This document shows, in pieces, positions 34,540 to 45,065 of a stretch of 64,000 nt of DNA. The notes under the pieces are model-generated. The model worked only from the letters and a program-made list of their open reading frames with translations. It had not been told where the DNA came from and made no database searches. Origin of the DNA: Atherix ibis (lineage: Eukaryota > Arthropoda > Insecta > Diptera > Athericidae). The DNA lies in assembly GCA_958298945.1 (NCBI GenBank), contig OY282609.1:13250326-13314325 (forward strand). Reading direction: 5' to 3'. Made by a program: the position numbers and the translations under genes. Numbering within the stretch: the first letter of the stretch is position 1; the number at the start of each line of letters is the position of its first letter.

Positions 34540-35997
34540 GTAACGCTCCATGATCTCAGTTTTAAATAGGCTTCAGAATCGTGCATCTTCATGTAGAGGG
34601 CCTAAAATTCTTTTAAAGAATACTCATCTCGGTCCACCTAACATAAGGCCTACCTCGTCTTCTGGACAGGATCTTGCTAATCCATACTAAGCTCAATTAT
34701 ATCCTCAACTGGTAACGCTCCATAATCTCATTTTGAAATAGGCTTCGGAATCCTGCATTTTCATGTAGAGGGCCGAAAATTCTTTGAAGAATACTCATCT
34801 CCGTCCACCAACGCAAGGTCTACCTCGTCTTCTGCACAGGATCTTTCTAATCCATACTGAGCTCAATTTTATCCTCAACTGGTACCGCTCCATGATCTCT
34901 TTTTTAAATAGGCTTCGGAATCATGCATCTTCATGAAGAGGACCGAAAATTCTTTGAAGAATACTCATCTCCGTCCACCAACGCAAGGTCTACCTCGTCT
35001 TCTGCACAGGATCTTTCTAATCCATACTGAGCTCAATTTTATCCTCAACTGGTACCGCTCCATGATCTCTTTTTTAAATAGGCTTCGGAATCATGCATCT
35101 TCATGAAGAGGACCGAAAATTCTTTGAAGGATACTCATCTCCGTCCACTTAACGCAAAGCCTATCACGTCTTTTGGACAGGATCTTTCTAATCCACACTG
35201 AGCTCAATTTTATCCTCAACTGGTAACGTTCCATGATCTCATTTTTAAATAGGCTTCGGAATCGTGCATCTTCATGTAGAGGGCCTAAAATTCTTTGAAG
35301 GATACTCATCTCGGTCCACCTAACATAAGGCCTACCTCGTCTTCTGGACAGGATCTTGCTAATCCATACTAAGCTCAATTATATCCTCAACTGGTACCGC
35401 TCCATAATCTCATTTTGAAATAGGCTTCGGAATCCTGCATCTTCATGTAGAGGGCCGAAAATTCTTTGAAGAATACTCATCTCCGTCCACCAACGCAAGG
35501 TCTACCTCGTCTTCTGCACAGGATCTTTCTAATCCATACTGAGCTCAATTTTATCCTCAACTGGTACCGCTCCATGATCTCTTTTTTAAATAGGCTTCGG
35601 AATCATGCATCTTCATGAAGAGGACCGAAAATTCTTTGAAGGATACTCATCTCCGTCCACTTAAAGCAAAGCCTATCACGTCTTTTGGACAGGATCTTTC
35701 TAATCCACACTGAGCTCAATTTTATCCTCAACTGGTAACGCTCCATGATCGCATTTTTAAATAGGCTTCGGACTCGTGCATCTTCATGTAGAGGGCCAAA
35801 AATTCTTTGAAGGATACTTATCTCCGTCCACCTAACGCAAGGCCTACCGCGTCTTCTGGGCAGGATCTTTCTAATCCATACTGAGCTCAATTTTATCCTC
35901 AACTGGTAACGCTCCATGATCTCAGTTTTAAATAGGCTTCGGAATCGTGCATCTTCATGTAGAGGGCCGAATATGCTTTCAAGGATACTCATCTCGG
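34540..35997. repeat. Higher-order duplication within the array, copy 2
   Basis: Second copy of the ten-unit block at 32830-34290. Similarity to copy 1 falls off after the CATCTCGGTCCACCTAACAC word near 35997, where the two copies read TCTGGGCAGG and TCTGGAAAGG. Confidence 0.85.
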
Positions 35998-38689
35998 TCC
36001 ACCTAACACAAGGCCTACCTCGTCTTCTGGAAAGGATCTTTCTAATCCATACTAAGCTCAATTTTATCCTCAACTGGTAACGCTCCATGATCTCATTTCT
36101 AAATAGGATTCGGAATCGTGCATCTTCATGTAGAGGGCCGAAAATTCTTTGAAGGATACTCATCTCCGTCAACCTAACACAAGGCCTACCTCCTCTTCTA
36201 GACAGGATCTTTCTAATCCATACTGAGCTCAATTTTATCCTCAACTGGTAATGGTCCATGATCTTATTTTTAAATAGGCTTCGGAATCGTGCATCTTCAT
36301 GTAGAGGGCCGAAAATTCTTTGAAGGATACTCATCTCGGTCCACCTAACACAAGGCCTACCTTGTCTTCTGGGCAGGATCTTTCTAATCCGTACTGAGCT
36401 CAATTTTATCCTCAACTGGTAACGCTCCATGATCTCATTTTTAAATAGGCTTCAGAATCGTGCCTCTTCATGTAGAGGGCCGAAAATTCTTTGAAGGATA
36501 CTCATCCTCGTCCATCTAACGCAAGGCCTACCTCGTCTTCTGGGAAGGATCTTGCTAATCCATACTGAGCTCAATTTTATCCTCAACTGGTAATAGTCCA
36601 TGATCTTATAAATCGTGCATCTTCATGTAGAGGGCCGAAAATTCTTTGAAGGATACTCATCTCCGTCCACCTAATGCAAGGCCTACCTCGTCTTCTGGAA
36701 AGGATCTTTCTAATCGATACTGAGCTCAATTTTATCCTCAACTGGTAATGGTCCATGATCTCATTTTTAAATAGGCTTCGGAATCGTGCATCTTCATGTA
36801 GAGGGCCGCAAATTCTTTGAAGGATACTTATATCCATCCACCAACGCAAGGTCTACCTCTTCTTCTGGACAGGATCTTTCTAATCCGTACTGAGCTCAAT
36901 TTTATCCTCAACTGGTAACGCTCCATGATCTCTTTTTTAAATAGGCTTCGGAATCCTGCATCTTCATGTAGAGGGCCGCAAATTCTTTGAAGGATACTTA
37001 TATCCATCCACCAACGCAAGGTCTACCTCTTCTTCTGGACAGGATCTTTCTAATCCGTACTGAGCTCAATTTTATCCTCAACTGGTAACGCTCCATAATC
37101 TCATTTTGAAATAGGCTTCGGAATCGTGCATCTTCATGTAGAGGGCCGAATATTCCTTCAAGGATACTCATCTCCGTCCTCTTTACTGAGCTCAATTTTA
37201 TCCTCAACTGGTACCGCTCCATGATCTCATTTTTAAATAGGCTTCAGAATCGTGCATCATCATGTAGAGGGCCGAAAATTCTTTGAATGATACTCATCTC
37301 CGTCCACCTAACGCAAGGCCTACCTCGTCTTCTAGACAGGATCTTTCTAATCCATACTGAGCTCAATTTTATCCTCAACTGGTAACGCTCCATGATCTCA
37401 GTTTTAAAAAGGCTTCAGAATCGTGCATCTTCATGTAGAGGGACGAAAATTCTTTCAAGGATACTCATCTCGGTCCACCTAACAGAAGGCCTACCTCGTC
37501 TTCTGGACAGGATCTTTCTATTCCATACTGAGCTCAATTTTATCCTCAACTGGTAACGCTCCATGATCTCATTTTTAAATAGGCTTCAGAATCGTGCATC
37601 TTCATGTAGAGGGCCGAAAATTCTTTGAAGGATACTCATCTCCGTCCACCTAATGCAAGGCCTACCTCGTCTTCTGGAAAGGATCTTTCTAATCGATACT
37701 GAGCTTAATTTTATCCTCAACTGGTAATGGTCCATGATCTCATTTTTAAATAGGCTTCGGAATCGTGCATCTTCATGTAGAGGGCCGCAAATTCTTTGAA
37801 GGATACTTATATCCATCCACCAACGCAAGGTCTACCTCTTCTTCTGGACAGGATCTTTCTAATCCGTACTGAGCTCAATTTTATCCTCAACTGGTAACGC
37901 TCCATGATCTCTTTTTTAAATAGGCTTCGGAATCGTGCATCTTCATGTAGAGGGCCGAAAATTCTTTCAAGGATACTCATCTCCGTCCGCCTTACACAAG
38001 GCCTACCACGTCTTCTGGGACCATAAACAGAGCCACTGTAAATTTTCTGGAAGGGTCTTCATCATCCATACTTATTAGTTACCCAGCCCACTTCAGCTCA
38101 TTGAGCTTAATTTTATCCATAACGAGGCTGTGATTTTTTCGCACTTTAGAATGCGGTCAAGATTTCACTAAGGTTTTTGCTAAAAATCCAAGTTTCCGAA
38201 GAGTACACGAGGTTTTGAACAGCAGTTATTTCGATGTTATGGTCAGGATTTTCGAGCGAAATAATTTAGACTGACTGAAAAAGACTCTATTGCGCGAATT
38301 TTTCCTCAATGTAATTATTGGCTACGACCCTTGATCTCAATATCAAAATGTTTTAACTTTTTTGAATATATATTTTGTTGTTGTTGTAAGGTCTCTAACA
38401 TAAGAGCCAGAGACTATTCTGTAGCACCACGACTATGCGGCTATTTGACAACTTCATGTTACATGTGAGTTAGCATTTCCAGCTTCCCTAATGAAACTGT
38501 GCGATGGTAATTTGGAGGGAAAAGTCAGATATTGTTAAATTTTGTGGAGCAAATTAAGATGTTTAAGAAGGTTAAAAATAGGGCTAGGAAGCGGACTTGT
38601 AGGATCTGGGAGCTCCATAATAGAAGGAGTTCTTGTCAAAAATAAATACTAGGTTTTGAAGCATTTATTAAAGATATGGGAAATAATGA

Positions 38690-39020
38690 GTTGAACGCCA
38701 CATGAAGGATAAGGTTAGTTACCGAAGAGGCAATCATGCCCAATCCGAATGCTGAGCAGTTTCCTTGCCCAGAATTTGGGAATGTTTATTGAGTAGACTT
38801 ATTTTGCGACGTTAAGCCAACGTGCGGACAGAAATCTTCCACATTCAGGCTAAACATATCATTTAGTGAGCAGATCCGACAAGTTTGGAATTTCAGTAGA
38901 AACGAATTGTGGAGCGATTTGCCCGCTAGCTAATCAGCCCGCTCATTACCAAAGATCTAGCGTGACCTGAAACACAACTCAACTTCACGTTTCTATTGTC
39001 CAACTATAGTTTCCACTCCG
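38690..39020 (-). pseudogene. Retroelement RNase H fragment
   Basis: Minus-strand VSGHA and, one base out of frame, GNERAD followed by a stop and LAGKSLHN. This is the last conserved block of the RNase H domain of R1/I/Jockey-type elements (W..GH.G..GNE.AD.LA). The continuation LKFQTCRICSLNDMF is not diagnostic. It lies between the RT and tail parts of the RTE-type element, so it is probably a separate insertion. The CAACAACAACAAAA-like edge at about 38375-38390 could be its 3' tail. Confidence 0.5.
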
Positions 39021-39365
39021 GGTCCGGATGGAGGTAGGAAAATCGAAAGAAGGAGTGGATGGATCTCTTTTTAATTCAGAGATCAATAGGAAAATAGAGG
39101 ATCATTATCTTTTAGAATAGGTGGTGGAAAAGATTTGGTTTAAAAGATTGTGAAGCGGTTACTCGCGAAAGCAAAGGTTTTTATACATGAGGTTGCTACG
39201 GGATGTGTAAAGGATGTGTGAGATGGGTTTTCGACCAGTTTCAATAAGGATAGAGTACACTGCTTCAACTTGCCTTTGCCTTACCACTGGCATTCTACTA
39301 TATAAAGTGTAGAAATAGAGCAACCTTCCTGAAAGAGGCCTTACATTTACTACCAACCATAATCT

Positions 39366-39713
39366 TCACCATATTAAGGGTGGAGTTGATTCGGTTGATA
39401 GTGTTAGTAATCTGCAGATTCTTTTTCGAAAATATAATCTCCTATCTGTGTTATCTTCGACGCCAACGCTGCCACATTTATTTATGTGCAGCCCAAGATT
39501 TTTCGCCGCCGTCTCAATCGCGATCAAGGCCTCTTGTAAAATTCTTTCTGATCGACATATAATGTCGATGACGTCTGCATAGGCTAAAAGCTGGGCAGAC
39601 CAAATGTGCATGGTACTCCTCATGCTTAACCCTGAGCCAAAAATCTCTTTTACCAGCGACAGGTTAAAGAGAACGCAGTAAAGTGAGTATCCTTGCCGGT
39701 AACTATTGTGCAT
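39366..39713 (-). pseudogene. RTE-type reverse transcriptase palm with altered catalytic box
   Basis: The 115-codon ORF reads NSYRQGYSLYCVLFNLSLVK and then SAQLLAYADVIDIICRSERI, followed by AIETAAKNLGLHINK. RTE-type RTs have G.RQGD.LS..LFN..LE and LLAYADDIDI here, so the second catalytic aspartate of YADD is valine and the Asp of RQGD is tyrosine. It is the 5'-most recognisable part of the element that contains the tandem array. It is not expected to be active. Confidence 0.8.
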
Positions 39714-39760
39714 ATTAAATGGCTCTGATAGTAATTCGCCTAGTCAGTCTAGTCAATTTT

Positions 39761-42238
39761 TCTGGGACGCAGAAAGAAAATCTGATCTTTTGCCGATTTC
39801 CCTGTAGTGAAGTTTCTCTGGTATTGACCAATAACTTTTTTTTCCTCTAAATTTTTGCTGTTACATTTTCCGTAACGCTCTAAAAAAAAGTACGACTACA
39901 TTTATTATGCTCTATAAAGTTGCTTATTTACCTGACGAGGTTGAAACTTTTACTGTCCGTCTAAGAGGGCAGTATTATTAGTTAAAACATTTCTGTTTTA
40001 GAAAATTAGTTAGCATCTACCGGAATCTCTTTAAATCTTTTTTTTTTACCTTTTTATGTAATATCAAAGTTGCTTATTTTATAAATTGGTTTTTCTTTAT
40101 ATATTTGCTCACAAATCTAATGGCCCATAATGTTCAAAAAAGAAAACCACTCAAGTCACATCGATAGGAGAACAAAATTCCACTTCTCCAATCCGACAAC
40201 AAATCTTAAATTTCCTATTTCTAAATTTATGGTATTTTATTTTATTTTATTTAAATTTTTAAAAAGATATTATTATTTTCTTCAGAAAATACATAAAACT
40301 CGAATAGAATAGAAAATATACTATCCGAAAAATATTACATATAAAAACGAATTACAGTTTACAATTCTTGTACTCTTTAACTATAAATATAAAATGTCGT
40401 AAATCCTTTACAATCGGTAATATTGTAATTTTTCATCGTATTTACTATATAACAATGATTTGTTTAAGGGTAAGAAAAAAAAGAAAAAAAAACAATAATA
40501 AAGAGTGAACAAAAAGCAAAAAGCTCAAAGAAGAGGTTAGCAACTGTAAAAGGTATCGTAACGTAACAATGAAAATTAACTTTGTGAGATGTAAAAACAA
40601 AGAACTAATAAATTTCGAAATGTTTAAAAGTAAACAAATCCCCGCCATCCTCCTCAGCTCTTGTACAGTTCGTCTTTTATTTATGATTAAACAAGAACAG
40701 ATTTACGTACACAAAGATTTTCATAGTAGGTTTGGTGTATGAAAAGAAAGGTTTCCATTACTTCTAAGACAAAAAGACCTTTAAAGAGGTAGGGGATATT
40801 AGAGAAGAAAAAATCCCGTACAAATGAGAAATCGTGTATATTCGAATGGTGTGCAAAAATGCTTCCGCAATCATACGCTTGACTTAATTTATTGCAAATA
40901 AAAGAAAAGCTCGAGTGTAAATCACCAAAAGCTTTACACCATCTCGCCGTTAATTTATGATATTGTAGGCACATACAGAAAAGAAGCCATTCTCAATCGA
41001 GTTGAAATCATGGCAAAGGATTCGGAAGCTGGAAAATATAGAGCGGAAAAGGCAAATGACAAATGGTTAGGGACATCACAGAAGTGAGAGAACCAAGAAG
41101 CTATTAATTCTAGATCTTAATGTAGTACTTATTTGGGTTTCGACGTTATTTCGGTGAAACCCGAAAAGTATGTACACACACCCGCTGCTGTCTCTGTATA
41201 AATTTCGATTTCCACTTGTACTGCCCATCTAAGGACAATACCAAATATAACTCAATCAAAGGACCTCTACTTGGCTGGACCAATCACGTAGAAAACATAA
41301 AAATCTTTGTTTACATTACTTTGGCTGCTCACATTTTATGACCAGCAATCTAATGCATTTGGTTAATTTCGAACTTGGAATTTCGGACTCCTAATTCCAT
41401 CGACATCAATGATGATATTCCCTAAAGTCTCATGGCTAGCTACTTATTAGACCATATTGTATATAGAAGAAAAGCAATAACCGCAGAATATGGAAGGGAA
41501 ATTTTTCCGAAATCGTTCATTCACACCTTCATCATCATCCCTCACAGTACGTCACCGTATCTCTGTCCTTCTCACAATCCTGAATACATCACAATTTCCC
41601 AATATTAGAAGAATGGTTATTTGTTTCTGATTTCTTGCCAACAGTTAGACTCTTAACATTTACGTAAATAAAACAAAAGCCATTGTGTTCGAATTCCGAA
41701 AGTGTTCCGCTTCTGACGACACCTCTCCCTTAGACTAAATTTCGGCAAACATAACATAAATATACCCTTTAAAAAAAACATGCGCATACATATTCTAGAC
41801 AATATATTCAGGACAACGGTGGTTGCTTTATGCCGCTTTATTACATTCACTTTTATTTATGATGCTTCAAATTATTTTTATGAGTCCGAACAAGTAATTT
41901 CGACATCGTGCCCACCGTATCCGGGAATAACTCATAAAAGCAAACGCAATGTGACATTTATTACTTTTATGTTTTTCAAGTGTACAGCAAAGGGGGTTGG
42001 TGGAAGGGGGGTTGTTTATTCACCAAATACAATATTTCGACAATCGTTTTCTACTTAACCAAAGTCCAGCCTAACCTATAAGGATAGTCCAATATATGCG
42101 AAGTTGTGTACAAATTTTAATTGCAAGCATTTGTAAAAGCAACAATATTCCGTGATTAAATTTATCAATAATAATAAACCAAATAGAATAAAAAATCGAC
42201 AAAAATCAAATATGAACGATATTGAAATGGTTTTTTTT
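39761..42238. other. AT-rich sequence, no gene seen
   Basis: No supported coding exon or repeat. Composition is slightly less AT-extreme around 41000-42000, so an unrecognised exon or UTR is possible, but I see no splice-bounded coding signal. Confidence 0.35.
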
Positions 42239-42239
42239 T

Positions 42240-42471
42240 AGAGCACAATATCATTCGATAGCGCATAAAAATTGTTTAACTTTTTTCTTTTACAGTGGTA
42301 GTACTGAAATGTATATTCTAAGCGCCACGACATTAAAGGCAATTTGTCGACAAAGGATATCGCAATAAGGAAATTATAAGGGTTTTTGGGAATTAGCGTA
42401 GGACCATGCCACAGTGACATTCGAACCCACGACCCCTTGGTAACGACTGTGCTGCCAGGCCGGCTAAACAA
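42240..42471 (-). repeat. tRNA-derived SINE, copy 2
   Basis: On the minus strand it starts TTTAGCCGGCCTGGCAGCAC and has a B-box-like GGGTTCGAATGTCAC. GGCATGGTCCTACGC, TAATTCCC, a CGATATCCTTT block and AGAATATACATTTCAGTACT follow. These blocks recur in the same order at 58284-58482. A tRNA-like head with an A-box-like TAGCCGGCC supports RNA polymerase III origin. Confidence 0.75.
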
Positions 42472-43023
42472 AAAAAAAAAGGTTTTCTTATTTAAAGTAA
42501 TTTGATTTCCTGTTCAAAATTTCCTGTAAGAATATTTTTTATTTATTTTACTGAATCTTTTTTAGTAAAAAATAGTAAAAAACTGACGATATTTTTCTAC
42601 GAGTATCAAAATTCACTTTAAAAGAAATTTTTAATTAAAAATGTTATTTTTTATTTTAATTTTTAATATCCAAAAATAAGTGATAATTAATTCATTTCCA
42701 TTTTCATTTAATAAAAAGAATTTCATTTTATAATTTATGTAAAATAGTTTTGAAAAATTCCAAAATTTCTACTTCGAAAAGTACAGATTATTGTGGTATA
42801 AATATGGAAATTTTTGAAAATTGTGTGCAATGGGAAGTATTAATATTTGGATTTTAAAAATGAACGTTAAGTTTCATAGGAGTATGACCAGTAACGATCA
42901 TACTCAATATTCACCTTACCTTACAAATGGCCTTGTAATTTTTTAAATCTGTAAAATAAATAATACCATTCTTGGGGAGAATTAAAATTTTATTTTTATC
43001 TAAACACTGGTAATTACAAATTA

Positions 43024-43892
43024 CGCACAAGGTCTGTTCAAAAAATATCGCGAATTTTGAATTTCCGCGGGTTATGTATATTCGATTTTCAATTTTTTTT
43101 TGTGGAGTTATGTTGGTACTTATGTCTCCCACTTATGCCGACAAGTTCGGCCATTTTGAATGTTCAGTTAATTTTTGACAGCTGCTTTGCTTGCACGTGT
43201 TTTGACTCGTCTTCGATTTTTGCCTATTCCAAAAAATGGATCAAAGAATCTGTTTCGGGAACAAGAAAAAGTCGCGGGGGGGGCAAGATCTGGGGAACAC
43301 GGTAGCTGCGGCATTATTAGTGTGTTGTTTTTGGCCAAAAATTCGCGCACAATCAACAATGCGTGAGCAGGGGCGTTATCATGGTGCAAAAGCCAATTTT
43401 TGTTCTTCCACAAATCCGGGCGTTTCTTAAGGATTGCTTCGTGCAACTTGCGCATAACTTGCAGGCAATATTCCTTATTGACCGTTCTACCCTGTGGAAA
43501 GAACTTGGCGCGCTTTTTTCGGTCTTGGCTAGTACGGAAGCTTCCATTGGGATGATTGAGCTTTGGTTTCCTCGTCATAACCATAAACCTATGATTCGTC
43601 ACAAGTTATGCCCCTCTGGAGCAAATTTGGGTGGTCGCGGATAGAGTGCAACAGCTCCTTAGCAATATTAATGCGATGCTGTTTTTGGTCGAAAATGGGC
43701 AAAAATCGAAGACGAGCCAAAAAACGTGCAAGCAAAGCAGCTGTCAAAAATTAACTGAACATTCAAAATGGCCGAACTGGTCGGCATAAGTGATAGATAT
43801 GAGTACCAACATTACGCCATAAAAAAATCGAAAATCGAATATACGTAACCCGTGGAAATTCAAAATTCGCGATACCTTTTGAACAGACCTCG
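43024..43892 (-). mobile_element. Mariner deletion derivative with roughly 200-bp inverted repeats
   Basis: About 870 bp. The left arm (43024-about 43227) and right arm (about 43691-43892) are inverted copies, for example AAAGCAGCTGTCAAAAATTA at 43733-43752 against its complement at 43167-43186. They run outward to GGTCTGTTCAAAA next to TA dinucleotides. Between the arms lies a shortened transposase. Arms this long are unusual for a DD34D mariner and give the copy a MITE-like structure. Confidence 0.82.
43228..43690 (-). pseudogene. Mariner transposase, internally deleted
   Basis: Minus-strand remnants are KQHRINIAKELLHSIRDHPN and ITCDES (first catalytic aspartate), a stop, and VYGYDEETKAQSSQWKLP. 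A jump to TVNKEYCLQVMRKLHEAILK follows, then LLHHDNAPAH (second aspartate) and MPQLPCSPDLAP. A run of eight or nine C residues at about 43277-43285 shifts the frame just before the third aspartate, whose DFFLFP box is visible one frame over. By spacing to that box it is DD34D. The helix-turn-helix N-terminus is missing. Confidence 0.8.
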
Positions 43893-44029
43893 TATGTAGT
43901 TGCAGACAACATTCAAATTACAAAAATAAAAAATTAGGTTGAAAAAAATTGGTTCTCGTTCGGTCATACCGCTCAGAATTGACTGTAACAATATCTCAAA
44001 TGACACCTTCAGACCAAAATACACACTAA

Positions 44030-44120
44030 TCAGTCACTTTTCGCGGATACAGCCGCTTGTCCACAGTCACTTGTGGGTTTTTTGAGCCCCATATATGACT
44101 CTCTTAAAATATTTCAATTT
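44030..44120 (-). pseudogene. Short DD41D-type transposase fragment
   Basis: The minus strand reads HIWGSKNPQVTVDK in one frame, the same block that is found alone at 5.3 kb and 25.2 kb and is tandemly repeated at 52.2-52.7 kb. Confidence 0.55.
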
Positions 44121-44439
44121 AAGACACTTCAAAATTCTTAGCAATTTAAATTTAAGAAAAATGTAAAATTTTTGAAAACTTCTTATAATTTTAGTTCATA
44201 AGTTCATTTGGCAGCCTGAAACCCCCCCTCCCCACCACCTTATTCCAACTTTGACTACTTGCAATTTTTTTAAATATTGTACTTTTCGTTTTTAAGCTAA
44301 GTAATCTTGATCACCGTTACAAAATGTAAAAAAAAAAAAACGATTAAATGTCCGTTAATGTCTGCCAATTTGGTGCTTCCAAAATGTTAACATTCTAAGG
44401 GGTGTGCGCACGATTTTTCCAAGAAGTAATTTTGGTAGA

Positions 44440-45057
44440 ATTGAATTGAATTGTTTCTGGGGCTGTAAGGCACTTTGAACCGTCTTGTTGCAATTAGGCT
44501 CAAAAACCAATAACTGTTATTGCCTCACCAGCTGCATTTTCGAAGAATGGTCCGATGATGTCTGCAACCCAAAATCCCCACCCAACTGTAACACGTTGTG
44601 GATGCATTTTTTTCTCAACAATCACTCGTGGATTTTCTGAGCCTCAATGCGACAATTTTGTCGATTAACTAAGCCATCGAGATGAAAATAAGCATTATCG
44701 CTAAAAGGTAATCTTGTTCAACTTGTTGTTGTTTCTTAATCCATTCAACGAACTCTATTGGCTGTGCCTGGTCAGTAGGCTTCAGTTTTTGAGTCAGTTG
44801 AACGTTGTAAGCATGAAAATACAAAACTTTCGTAAGAATACGCTGTACAGAGCTTCTTGAAATGTCCAATTCATGACCATGGTGCTGAATTGATGTTCCT
44901 GGACTCGCAGCAAAACTCTCACGAACTGCTTCGATATTTTGTGTTTAACGACTAATTAAAGGACGGCCAGAGTATTTAAGATCACTAATTGATAGAGTTT
45001 CCCTAATTTTTTAAACTGTAGCTGCTAAACCTTCATTATTGTAAAAATATTGCTCCA
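44440..45057 (-). pseudogene. DD41D-type transposase, N-terminal half
   Basis: Starts MEQYFYNNEGLAATV at 45057. The helix-turn-helix region reads HGHELDISRSSVQRIL and LTQKLKPTDQAQPIEFVEWI. A block resembling the first catalytic box (LIFISMA then LIDKIVALRL) and CIHNVLQLGGDFG follow. It stops before the second catalytic aspartate. It is closest to the interrupted element at 53600, sharing HGHELDISRS and VQLTQKL. Stops and shifts are scattered through it. Confidence 0.72.
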
Positions 45058-45065
45058 TTTTGAAT

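Larger units (their letters stand above)
32780..38025 (-). repeat. Tandem array of a 170-171-bp unit, about 31 copies
   Basis: Units can be counted from the recurring AAAATTCTTTGAAGGATACT word at about 170-base spacing (for example 33071, 33241, 33411, 33582). On the minus strand one unit is 57 codons: MERYQLRIKLSSVWIRKILP, then RRRGRPCVRWTEMSILQRIF, then GPLHEDARFRSLFKNEI. Since 171 is a multiple of three, several units are open end to end (275 codons at 36430-35603). A few are 170 bp or shortened (near 36590 and 37180), breaking the frame. The RRRGRPCVRW core matches the C-terminal tail motif of RTE-type retrotransposon proteins. Whether any ORF is expressed cannot be told. Confidence 0.9.
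32646..39720 (-). mobile_element. RTE-type retrotransposon containing an expanded tandem array
   Basis: Minus-strand order of parts: RT palm (39713-39366); weaker RT-like sequence to about 39160; an inserted RNase H fragment (about 39020-38690); the pre-tail region (KIKLNELKWAG, then SMDDEDPSRKF, about 38150-38050). The GPRRRGRPCV-like start of the C-terminal tail follows at about 38030. Then come about 31 tandem units and, at the far left, a final tail (32760-32650) with WKTA-like and shifted DDWSYLIQQA, TKFLVGPP residues. RTE-type proteins normally run WAGH..RMD....K...GRRGRPR.RW...W...A.DR..W once. Here that tail segment appears amplified in place. Boundaries and target duplication were not found. 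Confidence 0.7.

Noticed and set aside
33384..37828. The several 60-275 codon minus-strand ORFs as separate genes
   Set aside because: They are stretches of the same 171-bp tandem unit between frame breaks. They are described as one array.
32780..38025. CRISPR-like array from regular repeats
   Set aside because: Units are contiguous 170-171-bp near-copies without spacers, in eukaryotic DNA.
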